A DNA stretch of 35,721 bases from Coemansia sp. RSA 922 (taxonomy: Eukaryota; Kickxellomycota; Kickxellomycetes; Kickxellales; Kickxellaceae), in contig JANBQS010000105.1 in NCBI GenBank assembly GCA_027577415.1, forward strand, positions 1 to 35,721, read 5' to 3'. The notes under the pieces were generated by a model. That model made no database searches, was not told where the DNA came from, and worked only from the letters and a program-made list of their open reading frames with translations. Within the stretch, counting starts at the first letter, position 1. Every line of letters starts with the position of its first letter. This document shows positions 6,853 to 14,650 of the stretch, piece by piece. The translations under genes were made by a program, and so were the position numbers.

Positions 6853-9768
6853 ATGTCGGGTGACCCTTCAAGCTCGCCAGTACTTGGCCAAGACTCGGAC
6901 GTCGAAGACTTTAACATTGGGGCAGATGAGTATAATATGCTTCCGGCGACACCAGCGCCGTTCTCGCCTCCGCCACTTCCAGTTGGCCGCAACCGGCTGC
7001 AACAGTCACAGCAGGGAGCGAGCCAGACGGGACGCGTAGCAGCAGGTCGCAACAACAACGCGATTCTCTCCTCATCGCCACGTCTCGGTTTTAGCGACAT
7101 GCCATCGACGCCTGGCGGTGGGCTCAACTTTGGGCACAGCAGCCAGCTAGCGGCGGCAGGCATGGCAGGCGGCTACTCTGACGCGCTATCTTCTCAGCTG
7201 GACAGCATGAGCATGAACGTGCAGCCAGCCAGGACGGCCAGCGGACACCGGCGTGGCGACTTGGGATCTCGCGCGCAGGCGCTGTCGTCAGAGCTAGGCG
7301 GCATGGAGCCCAGCGGCGGGCCATCTGAGGGGGCAGCGCAGCCCAAGGAGATCCGCACGATCTGGGGTACCATCGTCCATGTGCGCGACGTAATGAGTTC
7401 GTTCAAGGACTTTCTGCTGCACTTTACTCCCAAGTACCGGCCGCCCGCCGACAGCGCCAACATGTCCGAAGCTGAGCTCAACGAGCCCGTGTACCCGCAG
7501 CTACTCAAGCGCATGCACGACTCTGAGATCTTCCAGCTCAACCTCGACGCGCAGAACCTAAAGGCATATCCGCTGTCGCAGAGCCTGTACCGGCAGCTGG
7601 TCAACTACCCGGAAGAGGTGGTGCCTATTATGGACTACGTGCTCACTGAGCTGTATTTGGAGCAGTTCCCCAGCGCCGACGTCGATCTGGCGCAGTCGGA
7701 CCTCAAGGTGCGGCCGTACAACCTGAGCACGTCGACCAACATGCGCGACCTCAACCCCAGCGACATTGACAAGATGGTGTGCGTGCGCGGCATGCTCATC
7801 CGCTCGTCGTCAGTCATCCCCGACATGGAGCGGGCGTTCTTCCGGTGCCTGCACTGCGACTGGACGACGACGGTGGGCATTGACCGCGGCGTCATCAGCG
7901 AGCCCACGCAGTGCGGCAACACGTCATGCCTGCAGAAGGAGTGCATTGAGCTGGTGCACAACCGCAGCTCGTTCGCCGACAAGCAGCTGTCGCGCCTGCA
8001 GGAGACCCCCGAGGTCATTCCCGACGGCCAGACCCCGCACACAGTGACGCTGGTCATGCACGACGAGCTGGTCGACGTGGCCAAGCCCGGCGACCGCCTG
8101 GAGATCACGGGAATCTACCGCGGCGTGCCAGTGCGCACCAACCCCCGCAACCGCACTGTGCAGGCCATCTACCGCACGTACATTGACATTGTGCATATCC
8201 GCCGCCTGGGCCGCAGCCGCGTCCAGCGCACGACCAAAGAGGGCCTGGACGTGGCCGAGGCCGTCGTCGACCCCCAGCGCGAGCTGGCCACGGCGGCGTC
8301 TGATGGGTCGGAGGGCGACGACTCCAAGAACCAGGCCTTCACCCAGCATGAGATCGACGAGTTCAAGAGGTGGTCGCGCGACCCGCGCCTCTTCGACATC
8401 CTCTCGCGCTCGGTCGCTCCGAGCATCTACGAGATGGACGACGTCAAGCGCGGCCTGCTCTTGCAGCTGTTTGGCGGTGTGCGTAAGCAATTTGCCCGCG
8501 CTGGCGCCCCCCGCTCCCGCGGCGACATCAACGTGCTGCTGGTCGGCGACCCTGGTGTGTCAAAGTCGCAGATGCTTTCTGCCGTGCACTCGTTGGCGCC
8601 TCGCGGTATCTATACTTCGGGAAAGGGCAGCTCGGCTGTCGGTCTCACCGCCTATGTCACGCGCGACCCTGATACCCGCCAGCTGGTGCTCGAGTCCGGA
8701 GCCCTGGTGCTGTCGGACGATGGCGTGTGTGCCATTGACGAGTTTGACAAAATGTCTGAATCCACTCGCTCTGTGCTGCACGAAGTCATGGAGCAGCAGA
8801 CTATTTCTATTGCCAAGGCTGGCATCATCACGTCGCTGAACGCGCGCTGCTCAATTCTTGCCGCTGCCAACCCCGTCAACAGCAAGTGGGACAAGGACCT
8901 GAGTATTGTGGAAAACATGAACTTGCCGCCTACCCTGGTCTCCCGCTTTGACCTAGTGTTTATTGTGCTGGATACTGTTGATGAGACCATGGACCGCCGC
9001 CTGGCTCGCCACATTGTCGGCCTGTACACTGACGAGGCGAATGCCGATGAGGCTGTTAGCGATGTGGAGAGCATTCCCATGGTGCCTACGGAGAAATTGA
9101 CTCGCTATATCGCCTATGCTCGTCGCTACGTCAAGCCTACGATCACTGACGAGGCGGCCACCGCCTTAGTCCAGGCATACGTTGATTTGCGTCGCATGGG
9201 TCGTGACACTGCCGCTGCCAACACGACCTCTGCCGCGGTACAGGCAGGCAACAGCGCCAATGGCCGAGTCACTGCTACTGCGCGTCAGCTGGAGTCTATG
9301 ATCCGTATGGCTGAAGCCCACGCCAAAATGCGTCTGTCTGAGTTGGTCGACGCCAACGACGTGCACGAGGCATCGAAGCTTATGCGCGAGGCTCTGCGCG
9401 AGTCTGCCACTGACCCACGTACCGGCCTTATTGACCTGGACTTGCTCAACACTGGGTTTGCTGCTAGCGACCGCCGCCAGCTGGACGCTATCAAGCGTGA
9501 GACTCGTAGTTTGCTGCTCGCTGCTGTGCGCTCTAATACCGTGCGTGGTGATGGTTCGGAGGGCGCGCTTCCTGACTCTCCTCACTCGGGTAATAGTGCT
9601 ACATACCAGATTTGGTTGGAGCGCCTCAATGAGCAATCGTACTCGCCGGTGCCGCCTCGCTTGTTTGACCAGGTTATTCGCGAACTGCAAACTGAAGGCA
9701 CTATAAATGTCGTTGGATCTGGTCGCAATATGCTTATTGTCGTCAAGCAAAGCGCTATTCATAATTAG
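6853..9768 (+). CDS. MCM4: MCM4, subunit of the MCM2-7 replicative helicase
   Basis: 971 residues in one exon, a usual MCM4 length. The first ~170 residues are disordered and Ser/Pro-rich with several SP/TP sites (SSSPVLG, TPAPFSPPPLP, SSSPRLG, STPGGG), as expected for the CDK/DDK-regulated MCM4 tail. The MCM N-terminal domain follows, with a zinc finger C332-x2-C335-x18-C354-x4-C359. In the AAA+ core are Walker A GDPGVSKS at 565-572, Walker B with AIDEFDKM beginning at 627, and the arginine-finger motif SRFD at 697-700. A winged-helix-like C-terminal region ends the protein (…ELQTEGTINVVG). It acts in the nucleus as part of the pre-replicative complex and CMG helicase. MCM4 rather than another MCM is chosen from the tail and from the VRPYNLSTSTNMRDLNPSDIDKMV block. 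The 3' end is convergent with a small gene 64 bp away. Confidence 0.96.
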   Translation: MSGDPSSSPVLGQDSDVEDFNIGADEYNMLPATPAPFSPPPLPVGRNRLQQSQQGASQTGRVAAGRNNNAILSSSPRLGFSDMPSTPGGGLNFGHSSQLAAAGMAGGYSDALSSQLDSMSMNVQPARTASGHRRGDLGSRAQALSSELGGMEPSGGPSEGAAQPKEIRTIWGTIVHVRDVMSSFKDFLLHFTPKYRPPADSANMSEAELNEPVYPQLLKRMHDSEIFQLNLDAQNLKAYPLSQSLYRQLVNYPEEVVPIMDYVLTELYLEQFPSADVDLAQSDLKVRPYNLSTSTNMRDLNPSDIDKMVCVRGMLIRSSSVIPDMERAFFRCLHCDWTTTVGIDRGVISEPTQCGNTSCLQKECIELVHNRSSFADKQLSRLQETPEVIPDGQTPHTVTLVMHDELVDVAKPGDRLEITGIYRGVPVRTNPRNRTVQAIYRTYIDIVHIRRLGRSRVQRTTKEGLDVAEAVVDPQRELATAASDGSEGDDSKNQAFTQHEIDEFKRWSRDPRLFDILSRSVAPSIYEMDDVKRGLLLQLFGGVRKQFARAGAPRSRGDINVLLVGDPGVSKSQMLSAVHSLAPRGIYTSGKGSSAVGLTAYVTRDPDTRQLVLESGALVLSDDGVCAIDEFDKMSESTRSVLHEVMEQQTISIAKAGIITSLNARCSILAAANPVNSKWDKDLSIVENMNLPPTLVSRFDLVFIVLDTVDETMDRRLARHIVGLYTDEANADEAVSDVESIPMVPTEKLTRYIAYARRYVKPTITDEAATALVQAYVDLRRMGRDTAAANTTSAAVQAGNSANGRVTATARQLESMIRMAEAHAKMRLSELVDANDVHEASKLMREALRESATDPRTGLIDLDLLNTGFAASDRRQLDAIKRETRSLLLAAVRSNTVRGDGSEGALPDSPHSGNSATYQIWLERLNEQSYSPVPPRLFDQVIRELQTEGTINVVGSGRNMLIVVKQSAIHN

Positions 9769-9832
9769 TCTCGTTTTATTCATAGTATTTCCAATTTTTT
9801 ATTTATTTATTTATTTCCAATGTTTTTTTTTG

Positions 9833-10141
9833 CTACATGTGCAAAAATAAACCTATATATTCTTTGTCAGTTTTTAGATATACTTTATATCTGTCGCCTT
9901 CCTTTTGGCATTTGTTCATAAATTGTTCAATAATCATGTTTGCTTCAAATATTGCACCCTGGCTGTCGACAATATTACGATTGGTATACTTGTTTAATTC
10001 ATCTTTGACTTTCATAGCAGTGATAAAACTCTCTCTGCTGTTGGAGCTACATTGTACGTCAAAATCCACCTCTACTCTTTGTTCGGCTCCATCTTTGTTA
10101 TAGTGGACGAAAAATTTGTATATGCTGGTAGTTTTGCTCAT
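9833..10141 (-). CDS. Small tandem-family protein, member A (short C-terminus)
   Basis: 102 residues from ATG 10141 (MSKTTSIYKFFVHYNKDG…). It is related to the genes at 12017-12400 and 13106-13480: the first 18 residues align without gaps (MS, aromatic/aliphatic strand, V-x-Y, Gly18), followed by an SR/NR-x-x-F helix, a D-x-x-G-A-x-F motif and F-x-x-K-C. It ends at EYIGLFLHM, where the others continue about 25-30 residues with RT-x7-WEAY. Translating the bases after the stop in other frames does not recover the missing part, so the C-terminus has diverged or been lost. No signal peptide or membrane segment. Function unknown. It lies tail to tail with MCM4. Codon use is AT-rich, unlike MCM4. 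Confidence 0.62.
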   Translation of the reverse strand: MSKTTSIYKFFVHYNKDGAEQRVEVDFDVQCSSNSRESFITAMKVKDELNKYTNRNIVDSQGAIFEANMIIEQFMNKCQKEGDRYKVYLKTDKEYIGLFLHM

Positions 10142-11525
10142 ATTCAAACAAACTATAGTATGTTTAACCTGTCCCTTTTTTTAACCTAATATGTAAAAGA
10201 GAAAAAATGTGAGAAATGGAAAGAAAGAGCTTGTTAGAGTAGGGGAAAAAATAGGGCCTTGAACTCTTTATTTAAAGCATTGGAAATGCCCACCCCCCCC
10301 CCCAACATTTTTTGCTTCTTTTCGGACATGATTTGGAACTAGGCTAGCCCTTTTTTGTTCAAAAGAAATCGAGTGAGAGGCGAAAAAAAAAAAAAAAAAA
10401 ATTCAATGGCCCAGGGCTTTCCAGAAAACACTTTTTTGCCGCCTTTGCAACGTCATGTCTGAAAATGTCGGGGGGGGGGGGGGAGAGGGACAGTATTTAT
10501 TTTTGTCAACGCGTGGAAAACTGTGTACAAAGCATACAAAGCAAGCTGCCTTAATGACTTTGGATTTTTTTTTTGCTCCAAGAATAAATTTTTGGGGAAT
10601 GCTAAAGTCTAACCCCCAACACCCTTTTTTTTTGTTCTTGCACTATAAAATCACGCCATTTTTTGTGTAGTTTACAGCGGCCATTTTGTTAGACCTCACT
10701 CATATAAATAGTAATGGAGATATTTGGGGGGAATATCTGGGATGTAGAATAATTGGCTAGTAAGATTTTGTATTTCAGTGATATTTGCTTTATGGCGAAT
10801 CAGGACTACACCACAGGCGCCCTTGGATAATAACACAGCTTCGTTCTTTGAGAGGTACGGCGGTAGCGATGGCAGTGGCCATGAGGGTAAACAGGGCGAA
10901 TGAATATAGTTTTATAATGTCAATCAGCGATAGATATCTAAAATAAAAAAGAATGTATTAGTGAAGCAAGGTTTAAATGGTGTATGAGAGTACCAAAACT
11001 AGCCTCTACAAGTAGCCTCTTTTTATATTCACAAATAAAACTTTTGCTCATTCTCATGACACAAGTCGAATGAGGTGGGAACCAGAGCCAAAAAAAAACG
11101 TGAGAATAAGTTCCATGTCCTCGTATTGTTTGATTATTCTCACAGGTTACACAAGGCGACACTCGTATAGAACTACTACCAGCACAACCTGGAAACCCCC
11201 TACTGTGTACCTTGAAATAGTGCCAGGGGTTTTTTTTTTGTTTTTCCTTTTCTGGGAATAACAGCCATGCTCTCTTGTCACAATCAACACGGCCCTTTTT
11301 TTGCCTAATAGAGAGAAAAAAAAACAACCGAAGCCCTTTATTCTGCTGTCCTAGCGTCACTCTTTGTAAAGTCACATCTTGTAGTGCTGGGAACAGAGCT
11401 TTTTGTTAAAGTCGACAAGAGAAGAACAAAGCGAGGAGGCTTGCTTCGACCATCTCAATGCCCGAATTACTTTTTTTAGGGATAGTCCTACCAAAAACCC
11501 GGTACACATCCTCGACCTTAATTTT
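10142..11525. other. Gene-poor AT-rich gap with long homopolymer runs
   Basis: No convincing gene. The segment upstream of member A contains a run of 11 C (10293-10303), 19 A (10383-10401) and 14 G (10470-10483) within 200 bp, and a stretch (10527-10544, ACAAAGCATACAAAGCAA) that matches 12759-12776 upstream of member C with two mismatches. Open frames on the minus strand between 10938 and 11375 exist but are low in complexity. There is no tRNA-like cloverleaf or rRNA-like sequence that I recognise. Confidence 0.5.
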
Positions 11526-11855
11526 TTAAAAAAAAAATAATAATGTTCTTTGGCACTTGAGCACGGCGGGGTGCTGGTTGCCGAGAGCCAGTACAATACA
11601 AATATGGAATTTACCGAGATCAGGTATCCTGCCCCTGAACATGGCCACATTACTCTTCACAGAGGTTGAATAAGGAGCCATTCCCCTCGAGACCGAACTA
11701 ATACACCATTTATTGCTACCCCTCTCAACTAGCATGTCAAATGTATACATTTCTCTCTGATCTCTGATTCTATTCGAATGCCAAGTTGCCTCTATTTTAT
11801 CTCCATTTCTAAACAAGAACAATAGTTAACAAGTTCTCAATACTATAAGAGACAT
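11526..11855 (-). pseudogene. Tandem-family member B, broken copy with an in-frame stop
   Basis: From the ATG at 11855 the frame reads MSLIVLRTC, then TAA (codon 10, bases 11828-11826), then continues open in the same frame to 11526. Gly18 falls at exactly the same distance from the ATG as in the three other copies (here FLFRNG). Further blocks keep the family order: DQRE-x-YTF, SRG-x-x-x-Y, NVAMF, and GKFHICIV against GKYRICLM in member D; the codons GGT AAA T-x-C … TGT are shared with D. Similarity is otherwise low and the family's C-terminal WEAY helix is missing. Alternatively a TTTAG just upstream of codon 16 could be a splice acceptor for an unseen exon, in which case the gene might be functional. 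I favour a decayed copy. Confidence 0.45.
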
Positions 11856-12016
11856 ATATTTCAACTCATAAATCGGTTAGATACAAACAAATACGAGAAC
11901 TAAAGAAAATACTATTGGTGCGTCGCAGATGAGGAAACCTAAACTAAAGAGTTGCGTGGCGGGCGCTTGCACAATCCAGCAAACCAAATGCCTTATTACT
12001 CGTGCTGCAGAAAAGT

Positions 12017-12400
12017 TTACTGGTCTGTTTGCAGTTGTTGGCAGATATCTTTAATGTATGCCTCCCATTTATATATAGCATTATTCATGGTCCTCTTAAC
12101 AAATTCCACGTACTCGGTTGGTGTCATTAAACACACCACGTAGTTGCCATTTCCATTATCATGACACTTTGTGATAAAATGCACTACGCTCGTTTCCTTG
12201 GCAAACGTTGCGCCATGTTTATCACCAACAACTTGGCACTTGTCAACTGATTCTAAACCAAGAGCGTTCTTCAAATCTTGCATAAACGCGTCCCTATTAT
12301 TGGTAGTTTCGCTTAGATAGAAGGTAAAACTCTTTCTACCCTCCTTGCCATTGTTGTTGTAGACAACGTTAAAGACTAGTTCACGGGGATTTTCACTCAT
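12017..12400 (-). CDS. Small tandem-family protein, member C (full length)
   Basis: 127 residues from ATG 12400 (MSENPRELVFNVVYNNNG). By hand alignment about 50 of 124 positions are identical to member D, with one single-residue gap. Shared motifs: MS-x3-…L-x-FNV-x-Y, E-(S/T)-TN-x-R-x-x-FM, L-x-x-x-LGL-x-S, D-x-x-GATF-x-K, F-x-x-x-C, G-x-Y-x-x-CLMT-x-x-EY-x-x-FV-x-RT and WEAY near the end. Predicted order of elements is strand-strand-helix-strand-strand-helix-strand plus a terminal helix, which resembles a PB1/ubiquitin-like fold; this is inference from pattern only. No signal peptide, membrane segment or catalytic motif. Cytosolic or nuclear location is likely. The function is unknown and I do not recognise the family. 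Single exon, AT-rich codons. Confidence 0.75.
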   Translation of the reverse strand: MSENPRELVFNVVYNNNGKEGRKSFTFYLSETTNNRDAFMQDLKNALGLESVDKCQVVGDKHGATFAKETSVVHFITKCHDNGNGNYVVCLMTPTEYVEFVKRTMNNAIYKWEAYIKDICQQLQTDQ

Positions 12401-13105
12401 ATTTAATAGCTGGTAAGTTTTCTAAAAACAAGAGAAAGGCGAGAAAAAAATGGTGAGAGTTGAAAAGAGAGTTGAAAAGGCGGAAAGGGCAGACCTTGCT
12501 CCACCTCTTCTTTTTAGCCACCTCAAAGTCAACCACCCAAGCCCTTGGTTCTCTTCCCTCAAGCAAAGCAACAAAGTCTTTTTGTTTCAAGCTAGCGTTA
12601 GCTATGATTTGGAGGGGGGGCGAGGCTGGTCTTTTAGGAAAAGAAGAAAAAACTTGTGCGGCAAAAGGCCTTTCAACCACCCTGAGATCACGCCACTGTC
12701 CCAGTCAAGCCGCTAAATGCGGGAAACAAGGTTTTTTTTTTGTCGGGTAAAAGTGCGAACAAAGTACACAAAGCAAAAAAAGGTTTTCTTTTTAAGTATC
12801 TGCGTACCGAACTTTTTTTTTTTTTATTTCTCGTTAAAAGAGACTTGCTAAGGATGTGCGGGCAATGGCTACAAACAAGCTTCTGTCCCACTTTCAACCT
12901 TTTAAAACTAAAAAGAAAAGCCAAGTGGATTTTCTCTTGCAACTTTTTGGTAGGCGTATCCTTTTGTAAGGCCTGGGGCAAGGCGCAGCTATACAGTTGC
13001 CAGTTTTTTTTGTTACATTTCAAAAAGTATATTATACACAAAATAATTGCCCACAAGGGCCTAAACTACATAAAAAAAACAGATATCTACACAAGGCATA
13101 CTAGT
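12401..13105. other. Intergenic region upstream of tandem-family member C
   Basis: About 700 bp without a recognisable gene. Bases 12495-12534 (…CTCTTCTTTTTAGCCACCTCAAAGTC…) resemble 13559-13600 upstream of member D (…CTCTTCTTTTTAAGTTGTCTCAAAGTC…), and 12759-12776 resembles 10527-10544 upstream of member A. These matches at similar distances from each ATG suggest that the duplicated unit includes the promoters. The rest is A/T homopolymer-rich. Confidence 0.5.
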
Positions 13106-13480
13106 TTATTGCTGCTGGCGGGCAAGAAACATATATGCCTCCCACATGGCCATACTACTTCTTAATGTTCTCCCAACAAATGACAGGTACTCGCCATTAG
13201 TCATTAGACATATCCTGTATTTACCATCATCACCCTTGTAGCAGTTTCTGACAAATCGCTCAACAGTCATATCCTGTTTTGTAAATGTTGCACCACATTC
13301 ATCATAAACAATTTGAAACCCACTAGTCGAGCTCAAGCCAAGCTTTTGCTGCAGTGCCAGCATAAAGGTTTGTCTGTCGTTGGTACTCTCATTTAAATCA
13401 AATTGGACATCTTCAGTTGCGCTTACACCATCTTTGGTGTAAAGAACGTTGAAAATTAGGCTGCAAGGCATTGTGCTCAT
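13106..13480 (-). CDS. Small tandem-family protein, member D (full length)
   Basis: 124 residues from ATG 13480 (MSTMPCSLIFNVLYTKDG). The open frame extends 76 codons upstream, but the start used here coincides with the ATG of members A and C, and the upstream part has no family counterpart. It carries all family blocks: FDLNESTNDRQTFM, LGLSS, YDECGATFTKQ, VERFVRNC, GKYRICLMT, EYLSFVGRT and WEAY, ending in RQQQ. The YDECGATF segment sits where PB1 domains have their acidic OPCA loop, but here it is less acidic. No export signal. It is the rightmost copy and, with member C, looks intact. Function unknown. Confidence 0.75.
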   Translation of the reverse strand: MSTMPCSLIFNVLYTKDGVSATEDVQFDLNESTNDRQTFMLALQQKLGLSSTSGFQIVYDECGATFTKQDMTVERFVRNCYKGDDGKYRICLMTNGEYLSFVGRTLRSSMAMWEAYMFLARQQQ

Positions 13481-14274
13481 GTTCAGTTGTTGGTTTACTA
13501 AAGTATGCGAATGTGGAAGATGGAGTGTTGGGATGAAGAGATGCAGAACAGACATTTGCTCCCGCCCTCTCTTCTTTTTAAGTTGTCTCAAAGTCGGCCA
13601 ACGCTTTTTATTTTCTTCTTCTGAAGCCAGGTGCTCTGTCATGCCAACTTTCTTTAAGTCATGACCAGCGTTGATTGCAAGAGTAAAATGTGAGTCTTTT
13701 AGACACAAGGGAAAAGCGTGACTATTACTTTTCTTTTACGTCAAATACCTTTTGAGTCGTGTCACCCTTTTTCCCGAGGTTTATGTTCTCGGCGCTAAGG
13801 AAAGTGGTATTATGACGTTGAGATGGGTGGTACAAAAAAAGGCAGTAATTGTTCTTAGCAGGAAGAGAAAGCTTGACACTTTTTGTCTACGGAAGCGTCA
13901 GTTAAAAGTACCACCAAGAGCGGTACATTTTCAACAGTAGAGCAGAAACTCCACTTAATGGATAGGCTCACTGGCACATCATTTTGCAGTCTACTGACGA
14001 CACATCCACATCTGCTCAGTGTGATTTGGCGCAAGGACAAAAGAGGGTCACAAGCCTATGTTGCTCGACTGCCGCCTCAACAAACAACGTGAGGTTTCAA
14101 GGAACACACCCCCGCCCACATGTCCTATGGATCCGCTTGATTGCGGATCAGATCACGCGACGTTTATCTTATGAATTGTCTAAATTCAACGAATTCTTTT
14201 TTTTGTTCTTTACACACATTTTGTTTTTGGTTTTTTTTTCCTTCGTTTAGTAAGAGTACGCGCAATTACAGATA
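13481..14274. other. Intergenic region between tandem-family member D and the bL28m gene
   Basis: About 790 bp without a supported gene. The left part holds the promoter-side repeat of member D (13555-13604). Near the right end is a perfect inverted repeat at 14130-14149, listed separately. T-rich tracts (14195-14240) precede the bL28m start and probably belong to its promoter or leader. Confidence 0.5.
14130..14149. promoter_or_regulatory. Inverted repeat CCG-N8-CGG upstream of the bL28m gene
   Basis: GATCCGC, six-base spacer TTGATT, GCGGATC: a perfect 7-bp palindrome with CCG and CGG half-sites spaced by eight bases, about 125 bp before the bL28m ATG. Fungal Zn(II)2Cys6 regulators bind CCG/CGG inverted repeats, so a binding site is possible. 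It could also simply be a small hairpin. Confidence 0.35.
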
Positions 14275-14622
14275 ATGCTGGGTCAGAATTTGACAAGGCT
14301 TTTACGGGGACCTGCGACGGCTTTCTACCGGCTACGCATGGACGGATTATTTGGTGGAGTGGCTATACAGCATGGCAACAACAAACCAAAGTCGCTGCAC
14401 AAGACGCGGCGAATCTGGCTCCCCAACATTCAAAAGGTCACAGTATACTCTGCAATCCTCGACAAGAAACTAAAACTGCGTATGACCTCTCGTATTCTGC
14501 GCACGATTGACAAAAAGGGCGGGTTAGACAACTACTTGCTTGAAACCAAGGACAAGAATATCGCCAGCGAGCTAGGACTAGAGCTCAAGCAAACTTTACA
14601 AAAGGCGCTACAAGCAAAGTAG
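14275..14622 (+). CDS. Mitochondrial large-subunit ribosomal protein bL28m
   Basis: 115 residues, single exon. After a short basic amphipathic leader (MLGQNLTRLLRGPATAFYRLRMDGLFGG) comes the L28 core: IQHGNNKPKSLHKTRRIWLPNIQKVTVYSAIL, equivalent to the bacterial pattern GN-x-x-SH-x-x-x-x-T-x-R-x-x-x-PN-x-Q. The middle KLRMTSRILRTIDKKGGLDNYLLETK is the L28 segment (ST-x-x-LRTI-x-K-x-GLD-x-YL). The protein binds 23S-type rRNA in the mitochondrial 60S-like particle. It is shorter than S. cerevisiae Mrpl24, which has a long C-terminal extension, and close to alphaproteobacterial L28 in size. It is convergent with the RNF220-like gene; the two stops are only about 30 bp apart. Confidence 0.92.
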   Translation: MLGQNLTRLLRGPATAFYRLRMDGLFGGVAIQHGNNKPKSLHKTRRIWLPNIQKVTVYSAILDKKLKLRMTSRILRTIDKKGGLDNYLLETKDKNIASELGLELKQTLQKALQAK

Positions 14623-14650
14623 TTCAATATATGTTTATTAGAAAGTGATA

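Noticed and set aside
7924..8490. Long open frame on the minus strand inside MCM4
   Set aside because: It is a shadow of the GC-rich MCM4 coding frame, with no motif of its own.
10938..11375. A possible fifth member of the tandem family on the minus strand
   Set aside because: A few residues line up (N-x-W…V-x-SRG, GTY…) but the start, Gly18 spacing and CLMT block are not convincing, and much of the frame comes from homopolymer DNA.
13481..13708. N-terminal extension of tandem-family member D
   Set aside because: The frame is open upstream, but the other copies start at the aligned ATG and the extension translates a promoter-side repeat.
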